From positions 1 through 5,813 of the forward strand of contig URVL01000145.1 in assembly GCA_900551265.1 (NCBI GenBank): DNA of 5,813 nucleotides, written 5' to 3'. Numbering within the stretch: position 1 is the first letter of the stretch; every line of letters begins with the position of its first letter. Of the stretch, positions 1 to 5,663 are shown in pieces. The stretch is from an uncultured Eubacteriales bacterium. GTDB lineage: Bacteria; Bacillota; Clostridia; Oscillospirales; QAMX01. A program made the translations under genes and the position numbers. The notes below the pieces were generated by a model. The model was not told the origin of the DNA. It was given only the letters and a program-made list of their open reading frames with translations, and made no database searches.

Positions 1-128
1 TTTTTATCGCAGTCGATACCCGCTGCCTAGGTGATATCGCGGCACTCTTCGATGGAGGAAATGCCATATTCTTTCAACACGCCGTTGATCTTGTCAACAC
101 GTCTTTCATAGCTTTCAAACAATGCCAT
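1..128 (-). CDS. GGGtGRT-family protein, N-terminal part, interrupted by in-frame TAG at codon 34, cut by left window edge
   Basis: The minus strand starting with ATG at 126-128 encodes a protein beginning MALFESYERRVDKING. This is the typical start of the GGGtGRT protein family, a conserved anaerobe family of unknown biochemical role usually encoded beside a NifU-like protein; I recognise it from memory, without a search. The start is supported by AAGGAGG at 139-145, 10 nt upstream and overlapping the stop codon of the preceding gene; only 15 nt separate the two reading frames, so they are surely co-transcribed. After 33 residues (ending EECRDIT) the frame hits TAG at 27-29. The next eight codons, AAGIDCDK, continue in the same frame and resemble the family (IT-x-AAGID). 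The interruption is therefore a single-codon event and not a frameshift. Full-length members have over 300 residues, so the stop would abolish the protein unless it is read through. The family call is fairly secure; whether the gene works is open. Confidence 0.7.
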
Positions 129-138
129 ATCTTTCGTT

Positions 139-145
139 CCTCCTT
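139..145 (-). promoter_or_regulatory. Ribosome binding site of the GGGtGRT gene, overlapping the upstream stop codon
   Basis: AAGGAGG on the minus strand includes the last two bases of the TAA stop (144-146) of the NifU-like gene and lies 10 nt from the ATG at 128. The overlap suggests translational coupling of the two genes. Confidence 0.8.
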
Positions 146-836
146 ACTCTTTACGGGGATCGATGTAGCGGACGCCCTCATCAAAACGGCCATACTTGCC
201 CATCGACTTCTCATAAGCGGTGTTAGGATCGTCGCCCTTTTTGATAAAATCAGTCATTTTGCCAAGAGAAACAAACTCATAGCCAATTACCTGATCATCC
301 TTGTCAAGCGCCATACGGGTGACATAGCCCTCTGCCATTTCCAGATAGCGTACACCCTTTTTACGAGTGCCATACATTGTACCAACCTGGCTTCTGGTAC
401 CTTTTCCCAGATCCTCCAGACCTGCACCGATCGAAAGCCCTTCTTCTGAGAACGCGGACTGACTGCGGCCATAAACAATCTGAAGGAAGAGTTCACGCAT
501 CGCGGTATTGATGGCATCGCAGACAAGGTCCGTATTGAGCGCCTCAAGGATGGTTTTGCCCTGCAGTATCTCCGCAGCCATGGCAGCAGAGTGCGTCATA
601 CCGGAGCAGCCGATCGTCTCAACAAGAGCCTCTTCAATCACGCCATTTTTAATATTCAACGAGAGCTTACAGGCGCCCTGCTGTGGTGCGCACCAACCGA
701 TACCGTGTGTAAAACCGGATATATCTTTAATTTCCTTGGCCTGTACCCACTTGCCTTCTTCAGGAATAGGTGCAGGACCATGGTCGGGACCCTTGGCCAC
801 ACAACACATATTTTCTACTTCATGAGTGTAGTTCAT
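144..836 (-). CDS. NifU/IscU-like iron-sulfur cluster assembly scaffold-family protein
   Basis: This is a 230-residue soluble protein with no signal peptide or membrane segment. It resembles the NifU_N/IscU scaffold fold in the segment from about residue 41 to 125. That segment has GWCAPQQGACKL (C49, C56), then ETIGCSGMTHSAAMAAE (C77), where GCSG sits at the position of the second cluster-ligand cysteine of IscU, then C106. Further cysteines lie at 11-12. The C-terminal third (MYGTRKKGVRYLEMAEGY to YIDPRKE) is not part of classical NifU and typifies the clostridial variant found beside GGGtGRT proteins. Its role in Fe-S assembly is inferred from homology; the true client is unknown. The frame stays open upstream to a GTG at 860. 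I choose ATG 836 because AAAGGAG (844-850) sits 7 nt before it and because the likely transcription start (about 862) leaves almost no leader for the GTG. It is the first gene of a leftward operon. Confidence 0.9.
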   Translation of the reverse strand: MNYTHEVENMCCVAKGPDHGPAPIPEEGKWVQAKEIKDISGFTHGIGWCAPQQGACKLSLNIKNGVIEEALVETIGCSGMTHSAAMAAEILQGKTILEALNTDLVCDAINTAMRELFLQIVYGRSQSAFSEEGLSIGAGLEDLGKGTRSQVGTMYGTRKKGVRYLEMAEGYVTRMALDKDDQVIGYEFVSLGKMTDFIKKGDDPNTAYEKSMGKYGRFDEGVRYIDPRKE

Positions 837-843
837 TGAAATT

Positions 844-850
844 CTCCTTT
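844..850 (-). promoter_or_regulatory. Ribosome binding site that fixes the start of the NifU-like gene
   Basis: AAAGGAG on the minus strand lies 7 nt upstream of ATG 836. The alternative upstream GTG at 860 has no comparable site and lies within 2-3 nt of the predicted transcription start. Confidence 0.8.
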
Positions 851-868
851 CCAAATTCACTCCAATTT

Positions 869-897
869 ATTATACCACGCTTTTTTCCTGAAATCAA
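869..897 (-). promoter_or_regulatory. Sigma-A promoter of the NifU-like/GGGtGRT operon
   Basis: On the minus strand a -35 box TTGATT (892-897) is followed by a 17-nt spacer and a perfect -10 box TATAAT (869-874). The -10 box is preceded by TGG, an extended -10. Predicted transcription starts near 862, giving a leader of about 26 nt. This is a strong constitutive-looking promoter with no obvious operator. Confidence 0.8.
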
Positions 898-1026
898 CGA
901 ATATGGCGAAAAAACTGTACTTCTTCCTATGGTCTTTCACAATATCAAATAACACGTTTCAAAGATTCAGTTTTAGGAAAATAAATAAAAAACATTTTGA
1001 AATTCTTCCAATTATTTATCTTCATA

Positions 1027-1035
1027 TGATATAAT
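1027..1035 (+). promoter_or_regulatory. Probable extended -10 promoter of the GH127 gene
   Basis: TGATATAAT is an extended -10 element (TGn plus perfect TATAAT at 1030-1035) in a very AT-rich stretch. No good -35 box lies at 17-18 nt; the nearest TTGAAA (997-1002) is 27 nt away. This suits an activator-dependent promoter of a sugar-utilisation gene, although no regulator is encoded nearby. The transcription start would be near 1042, leaving a leader of about 57 nt. The rest of the 262-nt divergent intergenic region (837-1098) shows no other feature I can support. Confidence 0.45.
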
Positions 1036-1098
1036 TCAAATATAATTTTTGTTTTTTCCTATAAATTACAAAAGAAAACGGAATTATGAGGTGTTGCT

Positions 1099-2970
1099 AT
1101 GTTAACTGCTGTTCATGGATCCTCCGTGCGTCTGCTCGACGGGGAGCTTCTGCGCCGTCGCCGGACAAACCGGGATTATATGATGAGTCTTTCTGATGAC
1201 AACCTACTGATGAATTTCCGGCTGGAAGCCGGCCTTTTTTCCGCAGACCATGTTCCGGCGAATGCTCATGGCGGTTGGGAATCACCTTTCTGCCAGCTCC
1301 GCGGACATTTCCCCGGCCACTGGTTAAGCGCTGCAGCGATGCATTATCACGCCACAGGAGATCTTGAAGTCAAAGCAAAGGCCGACACACTTGTAGCCGA
1401 ACTTGCACGCTGTCAGGAAGAAAACGGAGGAGAGTGGGTCGGTCCCATCCCGGAAAAATATCTTTATTGGATTGCACGAGGCAAAAGTGTCTGGGCGCCT
1501 CAGTACACCATGCATAAAGTAATCATGGGCCTGCTTGATATGTATGACTATGCAGGGAATACGCAGGCGCTGGAAATTGTGAAAAAACTGGCCAACTGGT
1601 ACCTGCGCTGGAGCCGCCAATATGACCGTGAGACCTTTGACAATATCCTCGATATGGAAACTGGCGGTATGCTGGAAGTATGGGTACAGCTATACTCCTA
1701 TACCGGTGACCCTGGCCATCGTGAGCTGATCGACAAGTACTACCGTTCACGCCTATTTGATTCCCTGCTTGACGGCCAGGATGTGCTGACCAATATGCAT
1801 GCAAACACGACGGTTCCGGAGATTCTGGGTGCAGCACGCGCCTATGAGGTTCTGGGGGATGAAAAATGGCTTCGTATCGTGCAGGCCTACTGGGACAAAG
1901 CCGTGCGAGAGCGCGGCAGCTTTGTCACTGGCGGGCAGACCTGCGGTGAAATCTGGACACCCATGGGAAAAATGAGTGCGCGTCTGGGTGATAAAAATCA
2001 GGAGCATTGCACGGTTTATAACATGATGCGTCTGGCCGACTTCCTGTTCCGCGTTACCGGCCAGCGCGAATATGCTGATTATTACGAAAAAAATCTCTAT
2101 AACGGCATCATGGCCCAAGCCTACTGGAAAGGCAACTTCACTCACGGTCAACATTCCGACCATCCGGATACCGGTCTTTTGACCTATTTCCTTCCGCTTC
2201 GCAGCGGCGGGCGCAAAGGATGGGCATCTTATACCGACGATTTCTTCTGTTGCCATGGTACCCTCGTTCAGGCAAATGCTACCTTGTCCGGAGGCCTCTA
2301 TTACCGGGGTGAAGACTCCCTGTATGTATGCCAGTATTTCGATTCCGACGTTTCCGTGGAATTTCACGGCACGCCGGTTTCTCTGCGTCAGCGTATTGAT
2401 ACGCTGACAGGCAGCAACCATACGTCCAGCTGGTCAACAGGCAGCCAGAAGATTATGGCTACTGCCGCCCGCTATCCCAGCCGTCCGGATTGTCTGTGCG
2501 TCAATCTTCTGCTTGACTGCGCAGCGGAAACCGAATTCACGCTCCGCCTCCGGCTTCCCGACTGGGTGCCGGACGGCGCGTCCCTGTCCGTCGACGGTGA
2601 AGCAGTCCCCTGCACATCGGATGATGACGGATTCATTTCCATCCATCATGTTTGGAAGGAAAACACAGTCTGCCTGAATTTACCGCTGTCCTTACAGTCT
2701 TTCCCGCTGCCCGATATGCCCGATACGGTTGCCTTCCGCTACGGACCAATGGCGCTGGCCGGCCTCTGTGCGGAAGAGCGTATGCTCTACGGCGACAAAA
2801 AAGATCCCCGTACCATGCTGACCGCTGACAATGAGCGCGAATGGGCTTCCTGGAAACCGACGTTCCGTCTGGTGAATCAGCCGGTCGGTATGCGTTTTAT
2901 TCCGCTGAAGGATGTCGGATATGAACCATATACCGTCTATTTCCCGGTTCGCCCAGTTTCGTCAAAATAA
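1099..2970 (+). CDS. GH127-type (DUF1680) beta-L-arabinofuranosidase-like glycoside hydrolase
   Basis: This 623-residue protein is close in length to the 658-residue Bifidobacterium HypBA1 of family GH127, zinc-dependent cysteine glycosidases that release beta-L-arabinofuranose from plant hydroxyproline-linked or pectic oligosaccharides. The N-terminal pattern (SVRLLDGE, DDNLLMNFRLEAGL, then GGWESP and GHWLSA) opens the (alpha/alpha)6 barrel, roughly residues 10-400. The key residues of HypBA1 can be matched: general acid/base E284 in CGEIW, zinc ligands E302 and C304 in QEHC, and C384-C385 in FFCCHG, with C384 as the expected nucleophile. The remainder (about 400-623) should be beta-sandwich. 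There is no signal peptide, so it should act in the cytoplasm on imported oligosaccharides. ATG 1099 has GAGGTG (1088-1093) 5 nt upstream. No transporter or arabinose gene flanks it. The exact substrate is uncertain, since related families (GH146 and GH127 aceric acid hydrolases) share the motifs. Confidence 0.92.
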   Translation: MLTAVHGSSVRLLDGELLRRRRTNRDYMMSLSDDNLLMNFRLEAGLFSADHVPANAHGGWESPFCQLRGHFPGHWLSAAAMHYHATGDLEVKAKADTLVAELARCQEENGGEWVGPIPEKYLYWIARGKSVWAPQYTMHKVIMGLLDMYDYAGNTQALEIVKKLANWYLRWSRQYDRETFDNILDMETGGMLEVWVQLYSYTGDPGHRELIDKYYRSRLFDSLLDGQDVLTNMHANTTVPEILGAARAYEVLGDEKWLRIVQAYWDKAVRERGSFVTGGQTCGEIWTPMGKMSARLGDKNQEHCTVYNMMRLADFLFRVTGQREYADYYEKNLYNGIMAQAYWKGNFTHGQHSDHPDTGLLTYFLPLRSGGRKGWASYTDDFFCCHGTLVQANATLSGGLYYRGEDSLYVCQYFDSDVSVEFHGTPVSLRQRIDTLTGSNHTSSWSTGSQKIMATAARYPSRPDCLCVNLLLDCAAETEFTLRLRLPDWVPDGASLSVDGEAVPCTSDDDGFISIHHVWKENTVCLNLPLSLQSFPLPDMPDTVAFRYGPMALAGLCAEERMLYGDKKDPRTMLTADNEREWASWKPTFRLVNQPVGMRFIPLKDVGYEPYTVYFPVRPVSSK

Positions 2971-3047
2971 TATGGTTCTTGTCAGTAAGGTAAACTTATC
3001 CTCCCTTCCTTACAAAATCTTTGGCTGGTTTGTATACCTCTTGAATC

Positions 3048-3076
3048 TTGACAAAACGCATACGGTCCGTTAGAAT
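3048..3076 (+). promoter_or_regulatory. Sigma-A promoter of the dapA-lysA operon
   Basis: A perfect -35 TTGACA (3048-3053), a 17-nt spacer and a -10 TAGAAT (3071-3076) lie just upstream of the lysine riboswitch. Transcription should begin near 3082-3084, placing the aptamer at the very 5' end of the mRNA. The promoter is strong, so regulation probably rests on attenuation in the leader. Confidence 0.88.
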
Positions 3077-3089
3077 GAAAACAAGAAAT

Positions 3090-3264
3090 TTAAGATAGAG
3101 GCGCATTGTGTAATCAGTAGCCAGTCTTTTAAAAGGCCGCGCTGGGTCATTGAGGCTTGTGAAAGGTACAGATGCCGAAGCGTTCCCTTTTGCGCAGGGT
3201 TCAGCTGGACGGATGAAATAAGATTCATCCGGCTGTCGCCAGAGAACGGCGGAGTGCTATCTTT
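3090..3264 (+). promoter_or_regulatory. Lysine riboswitch (L-box) aptamer
   Basis: The roughly 175-nt leader has the hallmarks of the lysine aptamer. Closing helix P1 pairs AAGATAG (3092-3098) with CTATCTT (3257-3263). Conserved blocks appear in order: AGAGGCGC after P1, AGTAG near 3116-3120, GTGAAAGGTA at 3159-3168, TGCCGAAGCG at 3173-3182, and GGCTGTCGCC at 3231-3240. P4 is a perfect 8-bp hairpin (CGGATGAA 3210-3217 with TTCATCCG 3224-3231). P5 is CGCC (3237-3240) with GGCG (3248-3251). The aptamer binds L-lysine; in Firmicutes, binding stabilises P1 and allows a downstream terminator to form. Its place between a strong promoter and dapA-lysA fits lysine feedback control exactly. Identification is by motif and helix reading, without a covariance search. 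Confidence 0.94.
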
Positions 3265-3334
3265 GTTCCCATAGTGAATTTCCGGGAGTTTCCTGTAAGG
3301 GTGGCTACCGTTTCATGTTTGGTAATAAAGCAGC
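3256..3334 (+). promoter_or_regulatory. Predicted antiterminator pairing of the lysine riboswitch
   Basis: The 3' strand of P1 and its flank can pair with the 5' strand of the terminator: GCU 3256-3258 with AGC 3332-3334, CUUUGUU 3261-3267 with AAUAAAG 3324-3330 (one G-U pair), and CC 3268-3269 with GG 3321-3322. That gives about 12 base pairs with a small internal loop and one bulge. It excludes both P1 and the terminator, so it is the expected lysine-free ON structure. The 51 nt between the arms (3270-3320) would loop out and may fold on itself. Base pairing was read by eye; no energies were computed. Confidence 0.55.
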
Positions 3335-3364
3335 TGACGTCGTTTCGGCTGCTTTATTTTATTT
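3324..3364 (+). terminator. Intrinsic terminator (attenuator) in the dapA leader
   Basis: A 14-bp stem with one T-G pair forms between AATAAAGCAGCTGA (3324-3337) and TTTCGGCTGCTTTATT (3345-3358 pairing), with a 7-nt loop and a trailing TTATTT. It lies between the riboswitch and the dapA ribosome binding site (AGGAGG 3365-3370), so termination here stops the whole operon. It is the OFF partner of the lysine aptamer. Confidence 0.9.
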
Positions 3365-3378
3365 AGGAGGAATATGGT

Positions 3379-4269
3379 ATGACAAAGCAACCAGTGTTTG
3401 AAGGAATCGCAACGGCGCTGATTACGCCACTGGATGAAAATGGTATTCAGTATGATCAATTTGGGAAATTAATAGACTGGCAGATTGATAGTGGTATCGA
3501 TGCGCTTGTAATCTGTGGTACAACCGGCGAGTCGTCCGCACTCAGCGACGCAGAACATCGTGATGCCATTGCATACGCCGTAAAACGTGCGGCGGGGCGC
3601 GTTCCTATCATTGCGGGGACCGGCAGCAATGATACTGCATATGCCCTGGATTTGACACGCTTTGCCTGTGATGCGGGGGCTGACGCCATGCTGGTTGTGA
3701 CGCCCTACTATAATAAAACTACGCAAAATGGTTTGATCCAAATGTTTACGGCTCTGGCCGATGCAAGCACCAAACCGCTCCTCTTATATAACGTTCCCTC
3801 TCGTACAGGCATTAATATTGAGCCTTCCACTTATGCCGCGCTGGCCGACCACCCGAATATTGCCGGCATTAAAGAAGCTAACGGAAATATTGCAAAGATT
3901 GTTGAGACCGCAGCGCTTGTGCATGGCAAACTAGACATTTATTCTGGAAACGACGACCAGATTGTTCCCATCATGGCCCTTGGTGGACGTGGATGCATTT
4001 CTGTCCTGTCAAATGTCATGCCGGCACAGACGCGTGAGATCTGCACCCGGTTCTTCCAAGGCGATGTTGCAGGCGCAGCCGAGCTTCAATATCAATATCT
4101 GCCGCTTATTCATGCCCTTTTCAGTGAGGTAAACCCGATTCCTGTAAAGGCTGCCATGGCGGCAATGGGATTCTGTAAAGATTATCTTCGACTTCCGCTC
4201 GTTGAAATGTCCGAAGGTCCACGCGCCAAGCTTTACGCTGTTATGCGTGAGCACGGCCTCATCCGGTAA
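3379..4269 (+). CDS. dapA: 4-hydroxy-tetrahydrodipicolinate synthase
   Basis: The enzyme condenses pyruvate with L-aspartate 4-semialdehyde in the first committed step of the diaminopimelate/lysine pathway, in the cytoplasm. It is a 296-residue TIM barrel, the normal family length. Residues match E. coli DapA with a constant offset of four: Schiff-base lysine K165 (IKEANG, E. coli K161), Y137 in YNVPSRTG (Y133), R142 (R138), T48-T49 in CGTTGESSAL (T44-T45) and Y111 in PYYN (Y107). At the lysine allosteric site S52, H60 and N84 are kept, while E. coli H53 and E84 are replaced by D57 and Y88, so lysine feedback on the enzyme cannot be predicted firmly. ATG 3379 is preceded by AGGAGG at 8 nt. 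An out-of-frame ATG at 3374 lies too close to that site to compete. It is the first gene of an operon with lysA, under the lysine riboswitch. Confidence 0.97.
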   Translation: MTKQPVFEGIATALITPLDENGIQYDQFGKLIDWQIDSGIDALVICGTTGESSALSDAEHRDAIAYAVKRAAGRVPIIAGTGSNDTAYALDLTRFACDAGADAMLVVTPYYNKTTQNGLIQMFTALADASTKPLLLYNVPSRTGINIEPSTYAALADHPNIAGIKEANGNIAKIVETAALVHGKLDIYSGNDDQIVPIMALGGRGCISVLSNVMPAQTREICTRFFQGDVAGAAELQYQYLPLIHALFSEVNPIPVKAAMAAMGFCKDYLRLPLVEMSEGPRAKLYAVMREHGLIR

Positions 4270-4274
4270 TTGAA

Positions 4275-4289
4275 CTTTCATCCTGAAAG
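4275..4289 (+). repeat. Small intercistronic hairpin between dapA and lysA
   Basis: CTTTCA (4275-4280) and TGAAAG (4284-4289) form a perfect 6-bp hairpin with a TCC loop. It sits 5 nt after the dapA stop and directly abuts the lysA ribosome binding site (AAGGTG 4290-4295). It has no T tract, so it is not a terminator. It may influence lysA translation or mRNA stability, or may be chance. Confidence 0.4.
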
Positions 4290-4301
4290 AAGGTGTTTTC
4301 C

Positions 4302-5597
4302 ATGCTGCACTCCAACCTGTCGGTAAATGAAAAAGGCCATCTGGCCATAGCAGGCGTAGATGCCGTTTTTCTCGCAGAGAAATACGGAACCCCGCTTTAC
4401 GTACTCGACGAGGACCGCATACGCGCCAATGCCCGCACCTATGTTCTCTCTATGAAGTCGTGTTTTGGCGAGGATTCCCGTCCCCTTTACGCCAGTAAAG
4501 CGCTCAGCTTTCGCGGTATTTATAAAATCGCGGCCGAAGAGGGTATGTGCGTCGATATTGTTTCTCCTGGAGAGCTCTATACTGCACTCTCCGCTGGTTT
4601 TCCCGCAAAAGATATGTTCTTTCATGGCAATAATAAGACAGACGCCGACATTCAATATGCCATTGATCATGGCATCGGTTTTTTCATTGTCGACAATGCC
4701 GAGGAGCTGGACGCAATTGACGCATATGCCGCAGAAAGTGGAATTGTGCAGAAAATTTTGCTGCGTGTGACGCCTGGTATTGATCCGCACACATTTGCAG
4801 CTGTCAATACCGGTAAAGTAGATTCGCAGTTTGGCGTTTCCATTGAAACCGGTCAGGCGCGCGCTTTTGTCGGAAAAATTCTGCAAAAGGAGCATATTTC
4901 TTTGTGTGGGTTTCATTGTCATATTGGTTCGCAAATCTTCGATCAGGTTCCATTCTGTGACGCAGCGGATATTATGATTCGTTTTATCGCAGATATGAAG
5001 TCTGAGTATGGATTTTTGACGGAAATCTTGAATTTGGGCGGTGGTTTTGGCGTGCGCTATGTGGAAAGTGATCCACAAATTGATATTGCCGCCAACATTC
5101 GTCTGGTTGCCTCCCATATTAACGCGCGCTGCGACGAATTCGACGTCCGGCGTCCCACCATCTTGATGGAACCGGGACGCAGCATTGTCGCCGATGCCGG
5201 TGTAACGCTTTATTCCGTTGGCAGCGTAAAAACAATCGATGGTTACCGCAGTTATGTATCTATAGACGGCGGTATGAGCGATAATCCGCGATATGCGCTT
5301 TACAAATCGCCGTATACCGTTGTGCTGGCCAGCCGTGCAGATGAAAAAGCGGATTTCCTGTGTACCATAGCGGGCCGCTGCTGTGAAAGCGGCGCGCTTA
5401 TCCAGGAAAACGTGACGCTCCCCCGCCCAAAACGCGGCGATATCCTTGCGGTGCTCGTCACCGGCGCCTACAATTATTCCATGGCGTCCAACTATAACCG
5501 AATTTGCCGTCCGCCTATCGTCATGATCTCCCACGGTGAAGACCGTCTCGCCGTCCGCCGTGAGACCTTTGAAGATTTGACGGCGTGCGATTTATAA
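4302..5597 (+). CDS. lysA: Diaminopimelate decarboxylase
   Basis: The PLP enzyme decarboxylates meso-diaminopimelate to L-lysine, the last step of the pathway. It has 431 residues, typical of the fold-type III family (alanine racemase-like barrel, then a C-terminal beta domain). Visible motifs are PLP lysine K66 in YASKALS, HCHIGSQ with H205 and H207, the phosphate-binding glycine loop GGGFG (246-250), EPGR (290-293), the CESG motif of the second half-site (C361-E362-S363), and GAYNYSMASNYN (388-399) with PLP-contacting Y390. C361 and E362 come from the partner subunit in known structures, so it should be a dimer. I start at ATG 4302, which has AAGGTG (4290-4295) 6 nt upstream; an in-frame GTG at 4293 is part of that binding site. 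It follows dapA by 32 nt with no terminator between, and so shares the riboswitch-controlled transcript. Confidence 0.97.
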   Translation: MLHSNLSVNEKGHLAIAGVDAVFLAEKYGTPLYVLDEDRIRANARTYVLSMKSCFGEDSRPLYASKALSFRGIYKIAAEEGMCVDIVSPGELYTALSAGFPAKDMFFHGNNKTDADIQYAIDHGIGFFIVDNAEELDAIDAYAAESGIVQKILLRVTPGIDPHTFAAVNTGKVDSQFGVSIETGQARAFVGKILQKEHISLCGFHCHIGSQIFDQVPFCDAADIMIRFIADMKSEYGFLTEILNLGGGFGVRYVESDPQIDIAANIRLVASHINARCDEFDVRRPTILMEPGRSIVADAGVTLYSVGSVKTIDGYRSYVSIDGGMSDNPRYALYKSPYTVVLASRADEKADFLCTIAGRCCESGALIQENVTLPRPKRGDILAVLVTGAYNYSMASNYNRICRPPIVMISHGEDRLAVRRETFEDLTACDL

Positions 5598-5599
5598 TT

Positions 5600-5645
5600 C
5601 AAAACCGCGAATTGGATTTTAAAACCAATTCGCGGTTTTGTTTTT
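5600..5645 (+). terminator. Strong intrinsic terminator of the dapA-lysA operon
   Basis: AAAACCGCGAATTGG (5601-5615) pairs perfectly with CCAATTCGCGGTTTT (5625-5639). The pair C5600-G5640 extends the stem to 16 bp around a 9-nt loop, followed by TTTTT (5641-5645). It begins two bases after the lysA stop codon and closes the operon. The stem flanked by A/T runs could also work for a convergent gene, but none is established here. Confidence 0.95.
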
Positions 5646-5663
5646 CCTAATAAAGGTCTTACA

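Noticed and set aside
508..825. Plus-strand open frames of about 80-105 codons opposite the NifU-like gene
   Set aside because: They mirror the conserved Cys-rich NifU-like coding sequence in other frames and have no ribosome binding site or family resemblance.
1753..2421. Minus-strand open frame of 222 codons antisense to the GH127 gene
   Set aside because: It overlaps the catalytic core coding region of a well-supported gene, has no recognisable domain and no start signals; it is a shadow frame.
2985..3013. GTAAGG/CCTTAC inverted repeat as a GH127 terminator
   Set aside because: The stem is short, the loop is 17 nt and no T tract follows on either strand.
3291..3334. True T-box antiterminator in the dapA leader
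   Set aside because: The core has an inserted base, the partner strand is missing and no specifier stem I exists upstream, where the lysine aptamer sits. It is kept only as a low-interest observation.
3374..3382. Minimal ORF ATG-GTA-TGA overlapping the dapA start
   Set aside because: The ATG is only 3 nt from AGGAGG, too close for efficient initiation, and dapA's own ATG at 8 nt is well placed. Most likely chance.
4278..5534. Minus-strand open frame of 418 codons fully antisense to lysA
   Set aside because: lysA on the plus strand has all family motifs. The antisense product has no recognisable domain and a His/Ile/Arg-rich composition typical of a shadow of biased codons, and no ribosome binding site supports it.
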